A stretch of 64,000 nucleotides of DNA from [Clostridium] saccharolyticum WM1 (GTDB lineage: Bacteria > Bacillota > Clostridia > Lachnospirales > Lachnospiraceae), in the NCBI RefSeq assembly GCF_000144625.1, contig NC_014376.1:1364001-1428000 (forward strand), given 5' to 3'. The notes under the pieces are model-generated. The model searched no databases, was not told the origin of the DNA, and saw only the letters and a list, made by a program, of their open reading frames with translations. Shown here one piece after another: positions 1-8,118 of the stretch (within the stretch, counting starts at the first letter, position 1; each line of letters starts with the position of its first letter). The translations under genes were made by a program, and so were the position numbers.

Positions 1-81
1 TTCGGAGCCTTTGATTCATTTATTGACAGCGTTAAGACATTGATCCATGACATCAATGCCTTTCGCAGAGGGACAGATTAA
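1..81 (+). CDS. 3' end of an unidentified gene (partial)
   Basis: Frame 1 is open from the first base to a TAA at 79-81 and gives the last 26 residues of a protein, ending FRRGTD. The fragment is too short to assign a family. It is called because the frame is open to the window edge and the next gene follows on the same strand after about 80 bases. It could be a chance open frame. Confidence 0.4.
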   Translation, partial: FGAFDSFIDSVKTLIHDINAFRRGTD

Positions 82-97
82 CATCGGATGAATCATT

Positions 98-157
98 GAA
101 GAATAAACACCCTGGGGGTATGCCTTTATGCCTGAAAAGCGTGGGCAGGAAAGAGGA
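98..157 (+). repeat. Family 1 repeat, single copy, upstream of the GH25 gene
   Basis: This segment contains ACACCCTGGGGGTATGCC followed by TTATGCCTGAAAAGCGTGGGC and ends in AAAGAGGA, the ribosome binding site of the next gene. It matches the repeats at 31957-32119 and 32684-32790. The short ACCC/GGGT stem and the TGCC/GGCA pairing are kept in all copies. The frame reading KHPGGMPLC is open and runs into the lysozyme gene, but the better start for that gene lies after the repeat. Confidence 0.65.
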
Positions 158-161
158 AATG

Positions 162-1112
162 ATGAAAAAGAATACAAAACGGAAAGCGGTCTTATGCCTA
201 GCGGCAGGCCTTATGTGTTTCATGACAACGGCAGCACCGGCCACCGGATTTTCTGCGGAAGCCTGGAAGCTGGAAAACGGACAATATGTGGATGCCTCCG
301 GCCTTCCCATTGCAGGTGCAATAGCTAAGGGAATTACCGTAACAAAGTACCAGAACCGCCAGAATGAGTCAAATGGAGGGATCGACTGGAAGAAGGTGGC
401 GCAGGACGGAGTATCCTTTGCCATGGTACGCATCGGTTATCTCAATGACAGGGATCCCTACTATACGATAAACATGGAGGGAGCGGCGGCTAACGGGCTT
501 AAAACCGGAGTGTTTTTTTATACCCAGGCTCTAGATACCCAGACTGCCGTGGAGGAAGCCAAATATGTGCTTCGGATGGTTAAGGATTACCAGGTTTCCT
601 ATCCCATTGCCTATGATGTGGAATCCCAGCACCTTCTTGACAATCATCTGTCAAAGCAGCAGATTACGGATAACATCAATGCGTTCTGCAAGACGATTGC
701 CGATGCAGGCTATCGTCCCATTGTCTATGCCAATAACCAGTGGCTGACCAATTACATTGATATGGACCAGGTCCCATATGATGTATGGTATGCCAGGTAC
801 GGGACCGTCAACAATTTTAAGAACCGAACCATCTGGCAGTGTACGGATCAGGGAAAAGTGGAAGGAATCAGCGGAGATGTGACCCTTGAATTTTCCTTTG
901 CAGATTACGGGGCTCTCATCCCTTCCGAGGGCTGGAAGACCATTGACGGAAATAAATATTATACAAAGAATTATATAAAACAGACCGGCTGGGTCCAGGT
1001 GGAAGGAATCTGGTATTATCTGGATTCCAATGGCATCATGATTCATGATACCACCATGAATATTGACGGAGCTTCCTATACCTTTGGGGCTGACGGGGCC
1101 ATGGTCCAGTGA
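162..1112 (+). CDS. GH25 family lysozyme with cell-wall-binding repeats
   Basis: This is a secreted muramidase-like protein of 316 aa, expected to act on peptidoglycan. A signal peptide (MKKNTKRK, then a hydrophobic run ending near TGFSA) precedes a GH25 domain at about residues 50-235. The domain has GGIDWKKV, the FAMVRIGY strand and the catalytic DVE motif (AYDVESQ). The C-terminal 60 residues carry WYYLDSNG-type choline/cell-wall-binding repeats. The first conserved Asp of GH25 enzymes (usually GIDVS) is Thr here (GITVT), so activity is uncertain. ATG at 162 is chosen over 96 because AAGAGGA at 151-157 gives correct spacing and the signal peptide starts there; 159 is an adjacent alternative. 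The gene is probably monocistronic or loosely linked to the MATE gene 21 bases downstream. Confidence 0.9.
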   Translation: MKKNTKRKAVLCLAAGLMCFMTTAAPATGFSAEAWKLENGQYVDASGLPIAGAIAKGITVTKYQNRQNESNGGIDWKKVAQDGVSFAMVRIGYLNDRDPYYTINMEGAAANGLKTGVFFYTQALDTQTAVEEAKYVLRMVKDYQVSYPIAYDVESQHLLDNHLSKQQITDNINAFCKTIADAGYRPIVYANNQWLTNYIDMDQVPYDVWYARYGTVNNFKNRTIWQCTDQGKVEGISGDVTLEFSFADYGALIPSEGWKTIDGNKYYTKNYIKQTGWVQVEGIWYYLDSNGIMIHDTTMNIDGASYTFGADGAMVQ

Positions 1113-1133
1113 CCGGATTAACGGAGTTATGAA

Positions 1134-2519
1134 GTGAAAACAGAAAATAATTTAGATACAGATCAAATCAGGGGCCTGGTGTGGAGGCTTGCGATTCCCT
1201 CCATGCTGGCCCAGTTTGTTAGTGTTTTTTACAGCATTGTAGACCGGATGTACATAGGGAACATCGCCGGAACCGGTGAGATTTCATTGGCAGGCGTAGG
1301 AATCTGCGGCCCCATTATTACCATGATCTCTTCTGTGGCTTTTTTAGTGGGCGTAGGCGGCTCCCCTCTGATGAGCATCCGCATGGGCGAGAAAAACCAG
1401 CGGGCTGCCAGTCAGATACTGGCAAACTGCTTTTTACTTTTAGCGGTTTTATCGGTGCTGTTTACTATTTCTTCTTTTTTGGCAAAGGAAAAGCTGCTGA
1501 TGTGGTTTGGAGCCAGCGAAGCCACCTTTTCTTATGCCAATGATTACATTACCATATGCCTTCTGGGGACTGTTTTTGCACTTTTGTCTACGGGGATGAA
1601 TCAGTTCATCATCTGTCAGGGCTTTGCAAAGACCGGTATGAAATCTGTTCTTCTGGGGGCTGTTTGCAACATTGTGCTGGACCCTGTATTCATGTTCGTA
1701 TTTGGCCTGGAAGTACGGGGAGCTGCAATCGCTACGGTGCTGTCTCAGATGGCTTCCTGCTTTTATGTTCTCCGGTTCCTGTTTGGAGACAAGCCCCCCA
1801 TTCGGATCACCTTTGGCAATTATGACTGGCAGGTTATGAAGCGTGTGCTGATGCTGGGCTTAAGCCCCTTTCTTATTATTGCATTTGACAATGTTTTGAT
1901 CATATCCTTAAACATGCTGATTCAGCGGTACGGCGGAGAGAGCCAGGGAGACATGCTCCTTACCTGCATGACCATTGTACAGAGCTTTATGCTTATGGTC
2001 ACCATGCCTCTTGGGGGAATTACAGGAGGAACACAAACCATACTAGGCTATAATTACGGGGCAGGAAGGCCGGACAGGATTAAGAAGGCAGGCATTCATA
2101 TTTCAAGCCTTGCCCTTGGTTTTACCACCATCATGTTTATCCTGGCTCATACGGTTCCCCAATACTTTGTCCGCATTTTTACCCAGAATGAGGCTTATGT
2201 GGAGCTGACGGTCTGGGCCATTAAGATTTATACCATGGGCATTATACCTCTTGCGCTGCAGTATGCGGTGGTAGATGGGTTTGTGGGAATGGGAGTAGCA
2301 AAGGTGGCTATTTCTCTTTCCATGTTCCGGAAGGTAATATTTTTAGGCGGAGCCGCCCTTATTCCCGTATGGTTTGGGATCGACAAAATATTTTATACGG
2401 AACCGGTATCGGATTTCATCAGTGTTTTGGTATCGGTGACCGTGACATTGCTGGTGTTTGACCGGGTTTTGAAAAAAAGGGAGGCGAATAAGCCGTTGAC
2501 ATACGAAGGGGTAGAATGA
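1134..2519 (+). CDS. MATE family multidrug/Na+ antiporter
   Basis: This is an integral membrane exporter of 461 aa, the usual MATE length, with about 12 hydrophobic segments in two related halves. Family features include the N-terminal LVWRLAIPSMLAQFVSVFYSIVD segment that opens the first half and the LLGAVCNIVLDPVFMFVFGL segment typical of the DinF/NorM-like MatE domain. Known members exchange Na+ or H+ for cationic drugs or metabolites; the substrate here cannot be read. The start is GTG at 1134 with ACGGAG about 8 bases upstream. An 11-bp inverted repeat (2510-2520 with 2537-2547) spans the stop codon and lies just before the strong terminator at 2551. Confidence 0.9.
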   Translation: MKTENNLDTDQIRGLVWRLAIPSMLAQFVSVFYSIVDRMYIGNIAGTGEISLAGVGICGPIITMISSVAFLVGVGGSPLMSIRMGEKNQRAASQILANCFLLLAVLSVLFTISSFLAKEKLLMWFGASEATFSYANDYITICLLGTVFALLSTGMNQFIICQGFAKTGMKSVLLGAVCNIVLDPVFMFVFGLEVRGAAIATVLSQMASCFYVLRFLFGDKPPIRITFGNYDWQVMKRVLMLGLSPFLIIAFDNVLIISLNMLIQRYGGESQGDMLLTCMTIVQSFMLMVTMPLGGITGGTQTILGYNYGAGRPDRIKKAGIHISSLALGFTTIMFILAHTVPQYFVRIFTQNEAYVELTVWAIKIYTMGIIPLALQYAVVDGFVGMGVAKVAISLSMFRKVIFLGGAALIPVWFGIDKIFYTEPVSDFISVLVSVTVTLLVFDRVLKKREANKPLTYEGVE

Positions 2520-2550
2520 TTTTGTGGTTTGCCATGATCATTCTACCGTA

Positions 2551-2605
2551 AAAAAGACCAGGGAGCAGGCGGATTTATGAATTCCGCCTGCTCCCTGGTC
2601 TTTTT
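2551..2605. terminator. Bidirectional intrinsic terminator (MATE / ABC exporter)
   Basis: A perfect 23-bp stem (2551-2573 with 2583-2605) has a 9-base loop, with A5 on the left and T5 on the right. It therefore works on both strands between two convergent genes. Confidence 0.95.
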
Positions 2606-2613
2606 GCTATTGT

Positions 2614-3399
2614 TTAAGATCCGGTCGACTGATACCGGGATAGTCCGAAGTTCCATAGGAAACCCGCAGGAACCAAAAATAAACAGGCGGCCAACGGAAG
2701 AAGGCTGTACCATGGGTTAGAAGTCCTGCCTGTAAGAAATAAAAAAGGATAATACTGAAACAGGGCAAAGGGGACCAGATAGGTACATATGGTAAAAAGT
2801 GTCTTCCCATAGATGCCGATGGGATATTTTCCATATTCTCTTGCTCCGTCTGTGAATATATTCATAAATTCCAGGCCTTCCAGGGTAAAGAAGCATATGG
2901 AGGCAAAAATCAGGTAAATGCCGGCAAACACTGCCACACCTCCAGTGATCATAAGAACAACAGTAAGGGCGCGGACAGGGGTCCAGACGATGGTACTGGA
3001 GTGCAGTCCGTAGGCAAGCATGATCACAGCCTGCATAAGCCGGCCCATTCTGGTCAGCTCTATTTTACTGCACAGAACCAGAAATAAGCTGTCTCTTGGT
3101 TTTAAAAGGATGCGGTCAAATTCTCCGTTTCCGATGATGGTCTCAAAGGTGTCCAGGCTCCGGAATACGGTTTCGGCTATGGTAAAGGCCATAAGTGTAA
3201 TGGAAAAGCAAAGGAGAACCTCCCCATAGGAAAATCCCTTTACCTCATTAAAACGATCCATCATAAAAAGAACCCCAAGAAATATATTAAAGGATATGAG
3301 AAACTGCCCTATGGTGGTGAAAAAGAAGGAGGTTTTATGCTGCATCATGCTTTTTAAATGCATGAGCAGATATTTTTCATATAACCGGATGGATTTCAT
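2614..3399 (-). CDS. ABC-2 type transporter permease (second permease)
   Basis: This membrane protein of 261 aa has about six transmembrane helices and resembles the COG3694 ABC-2 permease family. It is the last gene of a minus-strand operon of ATPase, permease and permease, starting 13 bases after the upstream permease ends. Family members pair as a heterodimer with the neighbouring permease and the COG4586-type ATPase to export an unknown compound. A hydrophobic stretch with FSYGEVLLCFSITLMAFTIAE and FLVLCSKIELTRMGRL is typical. The 3' end abuts the bidirectional terminator. The substrate is unknown; lipid, peptide or drug export are all possible. Confidence 0.85.
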   Translation of the reverse strand: MKSIRLYEKYLLMHLKSMMQHKTSFFFTTIGQFLISFNIFLGVLFMMDRFNEVKGFSYGEVLLCFSITLMAFTIAETVFRSLDTFETIIGNGEFDRILLKPRDSLFLVLCSKIELTRMGRLMQAVIMLAYGLHSSTIVWTPVRALTVVLMITGGVAVFAGIYLIFASICFFTLEGLEFMNIFTDGAREYGKYPIGIYGKTLFTICTYLVPFALFQYYPFLFLTGRTSNPWYSLLPLAACLFLVPAGFLWNFGLSRYQSTGS

Positions 3400-3412
3400 A
3401 GTTTGCCTCCTT

Positions 3413-4216
3413 TCAACCGCCCTGGATCACAACACGTTTTAAAGCATTGCGCTCCATGGTCCGTCCGATAATCAGAAACACTGCCAGCCAGAACACCTGT
3501 ACCAGAAGACTGACATACATATCTTGCCCATTTAAGTCTCCGCCGAATATCCGGAAGGGAACGTTCTGAGCCGATGCAAAGGGCAGAAAATTCACCACCT
3601 GCCGGATTCCATCCGGAAGAAAGGGAAGCGGAATGACCGCGCCGCTTAAAAACTCGGAAAGAGAGGTGACGATTAGTTTGATCCCCTGGGAGGAAATGGT
3701 GTAAAAAACGGACATGTATACGGTCATGCCGAAGGCAACGACAAAAAGAAGTCCAAGGGTCATGGATAAAAGGGTGAAGAACCATGTATGGAAGCTTCCG
3801 GGCAGTGCCAGGCCATAGGGGTCCGGCAGCAGCCAGGCAAACAGCAGAATTGGCATGCACCGCAGGACTGCTTTGGAAAGACGGACCGCCAGGCCTCTGG
3901 CAAACCACATATCATAAAGGCGGACCGGGCGGCATAATTCATAGGCCACGTTACCAGTTGTGATGGAATCAAACAGCTCAGATTCCCAGAACCAGGTCAT
4001 GTAAAGGGCCAGAAAGGCCTGCTGCAGCCACACATAGGTAGAAAGTGCCTGAAACTCCATGGGAAAGCTTTCCGGTGCAGCCTCATAAAAGGCACGGAAT
4101 AAAAGAATCTCCATGGTTCCCCATACGAACTGAGTCACCATTCCGGAAAGGGCTGCTGCCCGGTACTGAAGTCCCCGGATAAAACGGATGCGGAAAAAAG
4201 ACCAGTATTTTTTCAT
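3413..4216 (-). CDS. ABC-2 type transporter permease (first permease)
   Basis: This integral membrane protein of 267 aa has about six helices and matches the COG4587-like ABC-2 permeases that always accompany COG3694 and COG4586 proteins. It starts with MKKYWSFFRIRFIRGLQYRAAA, a basic amphipathic N-terminus followed by the first helix. It lies 11 bases downstream of the ATPase gene and 13 bases upstream of the second permease, so the three are surely co-transcribed. GAGGGAAAG upstream of the ATG (minus strand) is the ribosome binding site. It forms the transmembrane pore with its partner; the exported substrate is not known. Confidence 0.85.
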   Translation of the reverse strand: MKKYWSFFRIRFIRGLQYRAAALSGMVTQFVWGTMEILLFRAFYEAAPESFPMEFQALSTYVWLQQAFLALYMTWFWESELFDSITTGNVAYELCRPVRLYDMWFARGLAVRLSKAVLRCMPILLFAWLLPDPYGLALPGSFHTWFFTLLSMTLGLLFVVAFGMTVYMSVFYTISSQGIKLIVTSLSEFLSGAVIPLPFLPDGIRQVVNFLPFASAQNVPFRIFGGDLNGQDMYVSLLVQVFWLAVFLIIGRTMERNALKRVVIQGG

Positions 4217-4227
4217 GGCTTTCCCTC

Positions 4228-5028
4228 CTATATCCTGTAATCCCGGTAAAGGGCGGCAATGATTTCATCCAGTGTGGCATCTTCCCTGGGGCGGTGGGAT
4301 TTTAAATCGGACAGGGCGCCGTCTAAAAGCAGCCTTCCTTTTCCGATTAAAAGGACCCTGTCTGCCAGGGCGTCAATGTCCTGCATATCATGAGTGGTGA
4401 GAAGCACCGTGGTTTTATGCTTCTGGTTCTGCTTTCGGATAAAATCCCGGACCGCCAGCTTGGAGACTGCATCAAGGCCGATGGTGGGTTCATCCAGAAA
4501 AAGGATTTTTGGTCTGTGGAGAAGGGAAGCTGCAATCTCGCAGCGCATCCTCTGGCCTAAGGACAGATGTCTGGCAGGTGTGCGCAAGAGCTCTCCTAAG
4601 TACAAAAGTTCTGTCAGCTCGTCCAGGGTTTCCTGGTATTGGGGTGTGGGGATTTCATAGATGTCGCGGAGCAGTTCATAGGAATCCAGGATGGGAACAT
4701 CCCACCAAAGCTGGCTTCGCTGTCCGAAGACAACGCCTATGTCCTTAACATGTGCCTTTCGTTCCTTCCATGGAATCCGGCCATTGATCCGGCAGATACC
4801 GTCGTCCGGTGTAAGGATTCCGCTTAGAATCTTAATGGTGGAGCTTTTTCCAGCGCCATTGGGGCCAATATAGCCTACCATTTCTCCGTCTCCTATGGTA
4901 AAGGAGATATCGTAAAGGGCGTGGATGCGTTCCGCCTCTCTGTGAAAAAGGGCCTTGACTGCTTCAGAAAAGCCGGCACTTCTTCTTGTGACCTTGAAGG
5001 TCTTGTTCATGTGTTCCACTTGAATCAT
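4228..5028 (-). CDS. ABC transporter ATP-binding protein (ABC-2 exporter)
   Basis: This cytoplasmic ATPase of 266 aa drives the two permeases encoded after it. Walker A is GPNGAGKS, the Q-loop region reads VFGQRSQLWWD, the signature is LSLGQRMR, Walker B is ILFLDEPTIGLD and the H-loop is LLTTHDMQD. The N-terminal stretch before Walker A (about 30 residues with FHREAERIHAL) and the QLWWD segment are features of the COG4586 family. A ribosome binding site AGGAGGAAC precedes the ATG. A good minus-strand promoter lies at 5284-5312, which gives an unusually long leader of about 250 bases. It is the first gene of a three-gene operon. Confidence 0.92.
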   Translation of the reverse strand: MIQVEHMNKTFKVTRRSAGFSEAVKALFHREAERIHALYDISFTIGDGEMVGYIGPNGAGKSSTIKILSGILTPDDGICRINGRIPWKERKAHVKDIGVVFGQRSQLWWDVPILDSYELLRDIYEIPTPQYQETLDELTELLYLGELLRTPARHLSLGQRMRCEIAASLLHRPKILFLDEPTIGLDAVSKLAVRDFIRKQNQKHKTTVLLTTHDMQDIDALADRVLLIGKGRLLLDGALSDLKSHRPREDATLDEIIAALYRDYRI

Positions 5029-5283
5029 AAAAGTTCCTCCTGGTAGTAATATTTGTGAACCTGTTCCTTCCGGCAGCGGGCAGCTTTATGCAATGAAAAA
5101 ATCCTGTCATAACCGGTTGAAAAGGGTCCTAATATCTTGCCAAGCGGTGAGCGCCGCCAGTGAATGCTATGGAAACGCTGCTCTCCGAAAGAAGAGATTC
5201 TCTTTTTCCGGGGACTCTACCGTGGTATCAATATTCTCTTTTCCTTTATGTAAGATGTGAAATTAGATTGGAAAAGGACTTTA

Positions 5284-5312
5284 AGTCTACCACTGCCATA
5301 ACAGGCTGTCAA
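5284..5312 (-). promoter_or_regulatory. Candidate sigma-A promoter of the ABC exporter operon
   Basis: On the minus strand a TTGACA -35 (5307-5312) is separated by 17 bases from a TAGACT -10 (5284-5289). The predicted transcript starts near 5277, leaving about 250 bases before the ATPase start. This leader holds a hairpin at 5185-5210 (CCGAAAGA..TCTTTTTCCGG on the plus strand). No known riboswitch class was recognised. Confidence 0.5.
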
Positions 5313-5328
5313 GTAAGTAAAAAAATGG

Positions 5329-5380
5329 TTGACTTTTCCTGAAAATGTGATAATATAAACATATGAACAGATATTCATAT
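5329..5380 (+). promoter_or_regulatory. Promoter and SmtB/CadC-type operator of the metal-resistance operon
   Basis: A TTGACT -35 (5329-5334) and TAATAT -10 (5351-5356) are 16 bases apart. Just downstream, 5361-5380 reads ATATGAACAGATATTCATAT, an imperfect inverted repeat that closely resembles the operators of SmtB/CadC-family metal sensors (core TGAAC..TTCA). A repressor there would cover the transcription start. The adjacent gene encodes such a repressor, so autoregulation with metal-induced release is the expected logic. Confidence 0.75.
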
Positions 5381-5408
5381 ATTAATAATAAGATGAAGGA
5401 GGTTCCAA

Positions 5409-5792
5409 ATGGAGCAGGACATTAAGAAAAGCATTCAGGACTGTGAAATTGACCAATGTGATTTTATCTGCGTTCATGAAGAGGTGGTGAATCATGTTCT
5501 GGAGGCTATGCCCCAGGAGCAGGAGCTTCTTGATCTGGCGGATTTTTTCAAAGTATTTGGAGATGCAACCAGGATAAAAATCCTTTATGTGCTCAGCAGG
5601 TCGGAGATGTGTGTATGCGATATCGCCAATCTTTTAAAGATGGGGCAGTCAGCTATTTCCCATCAGCTCCGGGTGCTGAAGCAGATGCGACTGGTAAAGT
5701 TCCGAAGAGAGGGAAAAACCGTATTCTATTCACTGGCCGATGGTCATATTGAGACAATTCTGGCCCAGGGTATGGAGCATATTAGTGAGTGA
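5409..5792 (+). CDS. ArsR/SmtB family metal-sensing repressor, CadC-like
   Basis: This winged-helix DNA-binding protein of 127 aa represses the metal-efflux operon until metal binds. The alpha-3 metal site SEMCVCDIANLL carries the CVC pair of ArsR/CadC proteins. The N-terminal arm has extra cysteines (DCEIDQCDFICVHEE), as in CadC, which uses N-terminal Cys plus the CXC pair for Cd/Pb/Zn. The recognition helix is GQSAISHQLRVLKQMRLV. The start follows AAGGAGG with good spacing. It is the first gene of an operon with the HMA protein and the P-type ATPase. The Cys set points to soft metals (Cd, Pb, possibly Zn) rather than arsenite, but the exact inducer is inferred. Confidence 0.92.
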   Translation: MEQDIKKSIQDCEIDQCDFICVHEEVVNHVLEAMPQEQELLDLADFFKVFGDATRIKILYVLSRSEMCVCDIANLLKMGQSAISHQLRVLKQMRLVKFRREGKTVFYSLADGHIETILAQGMEHISE

Positions 5793-5840
5793 AGAATTGA
5801 ATAAGAAAAGAATGAAGAGTCAAAAAGGAGAGAAGCGGTT

Positions 5841-6065
5841 ATGAAGAAGATTATTAAGCTGGAAGGTTTATGCTGTGCCAATTGTGCGGCCAAGATTGAA
5901 GAAGAGGTAAAAAAGCTGGATGGTGTGGAAAGCGCATCAATCAGCTTTATGACCCAGAGGATGACCATGGAAGTCCAGGACGGAAAGACTGATGAAATTC
6001 TGGAGGCAGCCAAAAAGATATCAAATAAAATTGAACCGGAAGCAGAATTTAAGGTACTTCGGTAA
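5841..6065 (+). CDS. Stand-alone heavy-metal-associated (HMA) domain protein
   Basis: This 74-aa protein is a complete ferredoxin-like HMA domain with the metal-binding loop LCCANCAAKIE (a CxxC with an additional preceding Cys). The rest matches the family: DGVESASISFMTQRMTMEV, then the last helix and strand. In most CadA/ZntA pumps this domain is fused to the N-terminus of the ATPase; here it is a separate gene 16 bases upstream of an ATPase that lacks it. It probably delivers metal to that pump or acts as its detachable regulatory domain. GGAGAAG precedes the ATG. It is co-transcribed with the CadC-like repressor. Confidence 0.88.
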   Translation: MKKIIKLEGLCCANCAAKIEEEVKKLDGVESASISFMTQRMTMEVQDGKTDEILEAAKKISNKIEPEAEFKVLR

Positions 6066-6081
6066 GAGCAAAGGAGCAGTT

Positions 6082-7950
6082 ATGACGAAGAAACAGAAAC
6101 GGATGGCAATAAGGCTTGCAGCCAGCGCCCTGTTTTTTGCAGCAGGAATGCTTTGGGAGGAAAAGACGGCCTGGTATTGGATGCTCTTTTTGGTTTCCTA
6201 TCTGGCAGCAGGATATGACATTCCTTTAAAGGCGGCACGCAATATTAAAAACGGCCAGTTTTTCGATGAGAATTTTCTTATGACGGTGGCCACCTTCGGT
6301 GCCATCGGCATTGGGGCTATGGAAGAAGCAGTGGGAGTTATGCTGTTTTACCAGATCGGCGAACTCTTTAATGATTACGCAGTAAACAAATCCAGAAAAT
6401 CCATTACCGAGCTTATGGATATTAATCCGGAATATGCCAACCTTATCAAAGATGGCAGAGAAGAGAAAGTAGACCCGTATGAGGTTTCCGTAGGGGATAT
6501 TATCGTGATAAAACCGGGCGAAAAGGTTCCTCTTGACGGAATCGTTGTAAAGGGTGCCGGAGGCCTGGACACAAAAGCCCTGACAGGAGAATCCATGCCG
6601 GTAGAAGTAAAGGAAAACGATGCGGTATACAGCGGCTCCATTAATTTAAACGGTGTTTTGGAGGTTCGGGTAACAAAACTGTTTGATGACTCCACAGTGG
6701 CAAAAATCCTGGAGCTGGTGGAAAATGCCAGCTTTCGAAAAGCAAAAGCGGAAAACTTCATCACCAGGTTTGCAAGGGTATATACGCCGGTTGTAGTAAT
6801 TCTTGCCCTGATTCTTGCAGTGGTTCCTCCGCTCCTTTTAGGCGGCTCATGGGGGACCTGGATATACCGTGCATGCAGCTTTCTGGTGGTTTCCTGTCCC
6901 TGCGCTCTGGTGATTTCCGTTCCCTTAAGCTTTTTCGGAGGGCTGGGAGCTGCTTCCAGGCACGGGATCCTTATGAAGGGAAGCAATTACCTGGAAGCCA
7001 TGGCTTCCCTGGATACCGTTGTGTTTGATAAAACGGGAACTCTTACTACAGGAAAATTCCGCGTCACAAGGGTTGCCCCTGTGGAAGGAACCGAAGAAGA
7101 GCTTTTAAGGCTTGCGGCTCATGGAGAGTTTCACTCCAACCATCCCATTGCTTTATCCGTTAAGGAAGCCTATGGGAAGCCTGTTGATGAGACCTTAATC
7201 GGAGGGGTGGAAGAAATTGCAGGATACGGCATCAGGGCAGAGCTGAAAGAGGAAGGAAATGAACAGGAACTTTATATCGGCAATGCAAGGCTTATGGAAC
7301 AGCAGGGCATTACAGTTCCAGCCCAGGAGACAGTATCAGGAACCTCTCTTTATGTGGCTGACAGCGGGCGTTATCTTGGCTCTATTACCATTTCCGACAC
7401 CATCCGGGAGGATGTTCCCATGGCCTTAAAGGGCTTAAGGGAAGCAGGGGTCAGGAAACTGGTGATGCTGACCGGTGATAAGCCGGAGGTGGGCCAGGCG
7501 GTTGGGGAACAGCTGGGACTTGATGAGGTTCACGGCGGACTGCTACCCGGTGATAAGGTTGGCAAGGTAGAAGAACTGCTGTCAAGGAAACGGGAAGGAC
7601 AGAACCTGGCCTTTGTAGGCGACGGTATCAATGATGCACCGGTTCTAGCCCGCGCCGATGTTGGAATTGCCATGGGAGGAATCGGTTCCGATGCTGCAGT
7701 GGAAGCTGCGGATGTTGTGATTATGACCGATGAGCCGTCAAAGCTTATTGATGCCATAGCAATCGCAAGGAAAACAGCCGTCATAGTGAAGCAGAATATC
7801 ATTTTTGCCATAGGGGTGAAAGTGCTCATACTCTTACTTTCAGCGGCAGGAATTGCCACCATGTGGGCGGCTGTATTCGGTGACGTAGGAGTCTCCGTGC
7901 TTGCGATATTAAATGCCATACGGGCTTTAGGATATAAAAGTCATAAATAA
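6082..7950 (+). CDS. P1B-type Zn/Cd/Pb-translocating ATPase lacking its HMA domain
   Basis: This membrane pump of 622 aa exports divalent soft metals. It shows the actuator motif LTGES, the membrane CPC motif (SCPCALVISVP), the phosphorylation site DKTGTLTTGKF, the HP motif (SNHPIAL), the nucleotide-binding segment and the hinge VGDGINDAPV. The last two helices contain the Lys (GVKVLILLL) and Asp (FGDVGVSV) that mark the ZntA/CadA P1B-2 class. The start is placed at ATG 6082 behind AAGGAG rather than at 5992, where an upstream ATG overlaps the HMA gene without a ribosome binding site. The missing N-terminal HMA domain is supplied by the gene before it. A 13-bp direct duplication overlaps the stop codon (about 7936-7964). 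Confidence 0.93.
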   Translation: MTKKQKRMAIRLAASALFFAAGMLWEEKTAWYWMLFLVSYLAAGYDIPLKAARNIKNGQFFDENFLMTVATFGAIGIGAMEEAVGVMLFYQIGELFNDYAVNKSRKSITELMDINPEYANLIKDGREEKVDPYEVSVGDIIVIKPGEKVPLDGIVVKGAGGLDTKALTGESMPVEVKENDAVYSGSINLNGVLEVRVTKLFDDSTVAKILELVENASFRKAKAENFITRFARVYTPVVVILALILAVVPPLLLGGSWGTWIYRACSFLVVSCPCALVISVPLSFFGGLGAASRHGILMKGSNYLEAMASLDTVVFDKTGTLTTGKFRVTRVAPVEGTEEELLRLAAHGEFHSNHPIALSVKEAYGKPVDETLIGGVEEIAGYGIRAELKEEGNEQELYIGNARLMEQQGITVPAQETVSGTSLYVADSGRYLGSITISDTIREDVPMALKGLREAGVRKLVMLTGDKPEVGQAVGEQLGLDEVHGGLLPGDKVGKVEELLSRKREGQNLAFVGDGINDAPVLARADVGIAMGGIGSDAAVEAADVVIMTDEPSKLIDAIAIARKTAVIVKQNIIFAIGVKVLILLLSAAGIATMWAAVFGDVGVSVLAILNAIRALGYKSHK

Positions 7951-7968
7951 AAGTCATAAATAAAAGCA

Positions 7969-7997
7969 TTGACAAATTTTTTTGAAGCTGTTATATT
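7969..7997 (+). promoter_or_regulatory. Sigma-A promoter of glnA
   Basis: A TTGACA -35 (7969-7974), a 17-base spacer and a TATATT -10 (7992-7997) predict transcription from about 8004. This gives a leader of about 115 bases before the glnA start at 8119. Confidence 0.8.
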
Positions 7998-8010
7998 TTA
8001 CACATATGAC

Positions 8011-8090
8011 GGGGTGGTGCGAAGATGGTCCATGTGGTGACTGTTTTTGCCTGCCCTTTTTGCTTTTGCAGGAAAACTGGACTTTTTAAT
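8011..8090 (+). promoter_or_regulatory. glnA leader with attenuator-like hairpin
   Basis: The leader can fold so that GGTCCA (8027-8032) pairs with TGGAC (8078-8082), enclosing an inner stem TTTTGCCTGC / GCAGGAAAA. A run of five T (8083-8087) follows, which is the shape of an intrinsic terminator. ANTAR proteins act by antitermination on such leaders, and an ANTAR gene follows glnA directly. The paired hexaloop hairpins that ANTAR proteins usually bind could not be recognised with confidence. Confidence 0.4.
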
Positions 8091-8118
8091 TCTGGATGTT
8101 GAGAAGGGAGAACGCAAT

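Noticed and set aside
5160..5342. 60-aa ORF upstream of the metal operon
   Set aside because: It has no ribosome binding site, overlaps both promoters of the intergenic region and reads as low-quality composition.
8047..8118. N-terminal extension of GlnA from an upstream start
   Set aside because: The extension lies in the leader hairpin, has no ribosome binding site and is absent from the GlnA family; ATG 8119 has GAAGGGAG.
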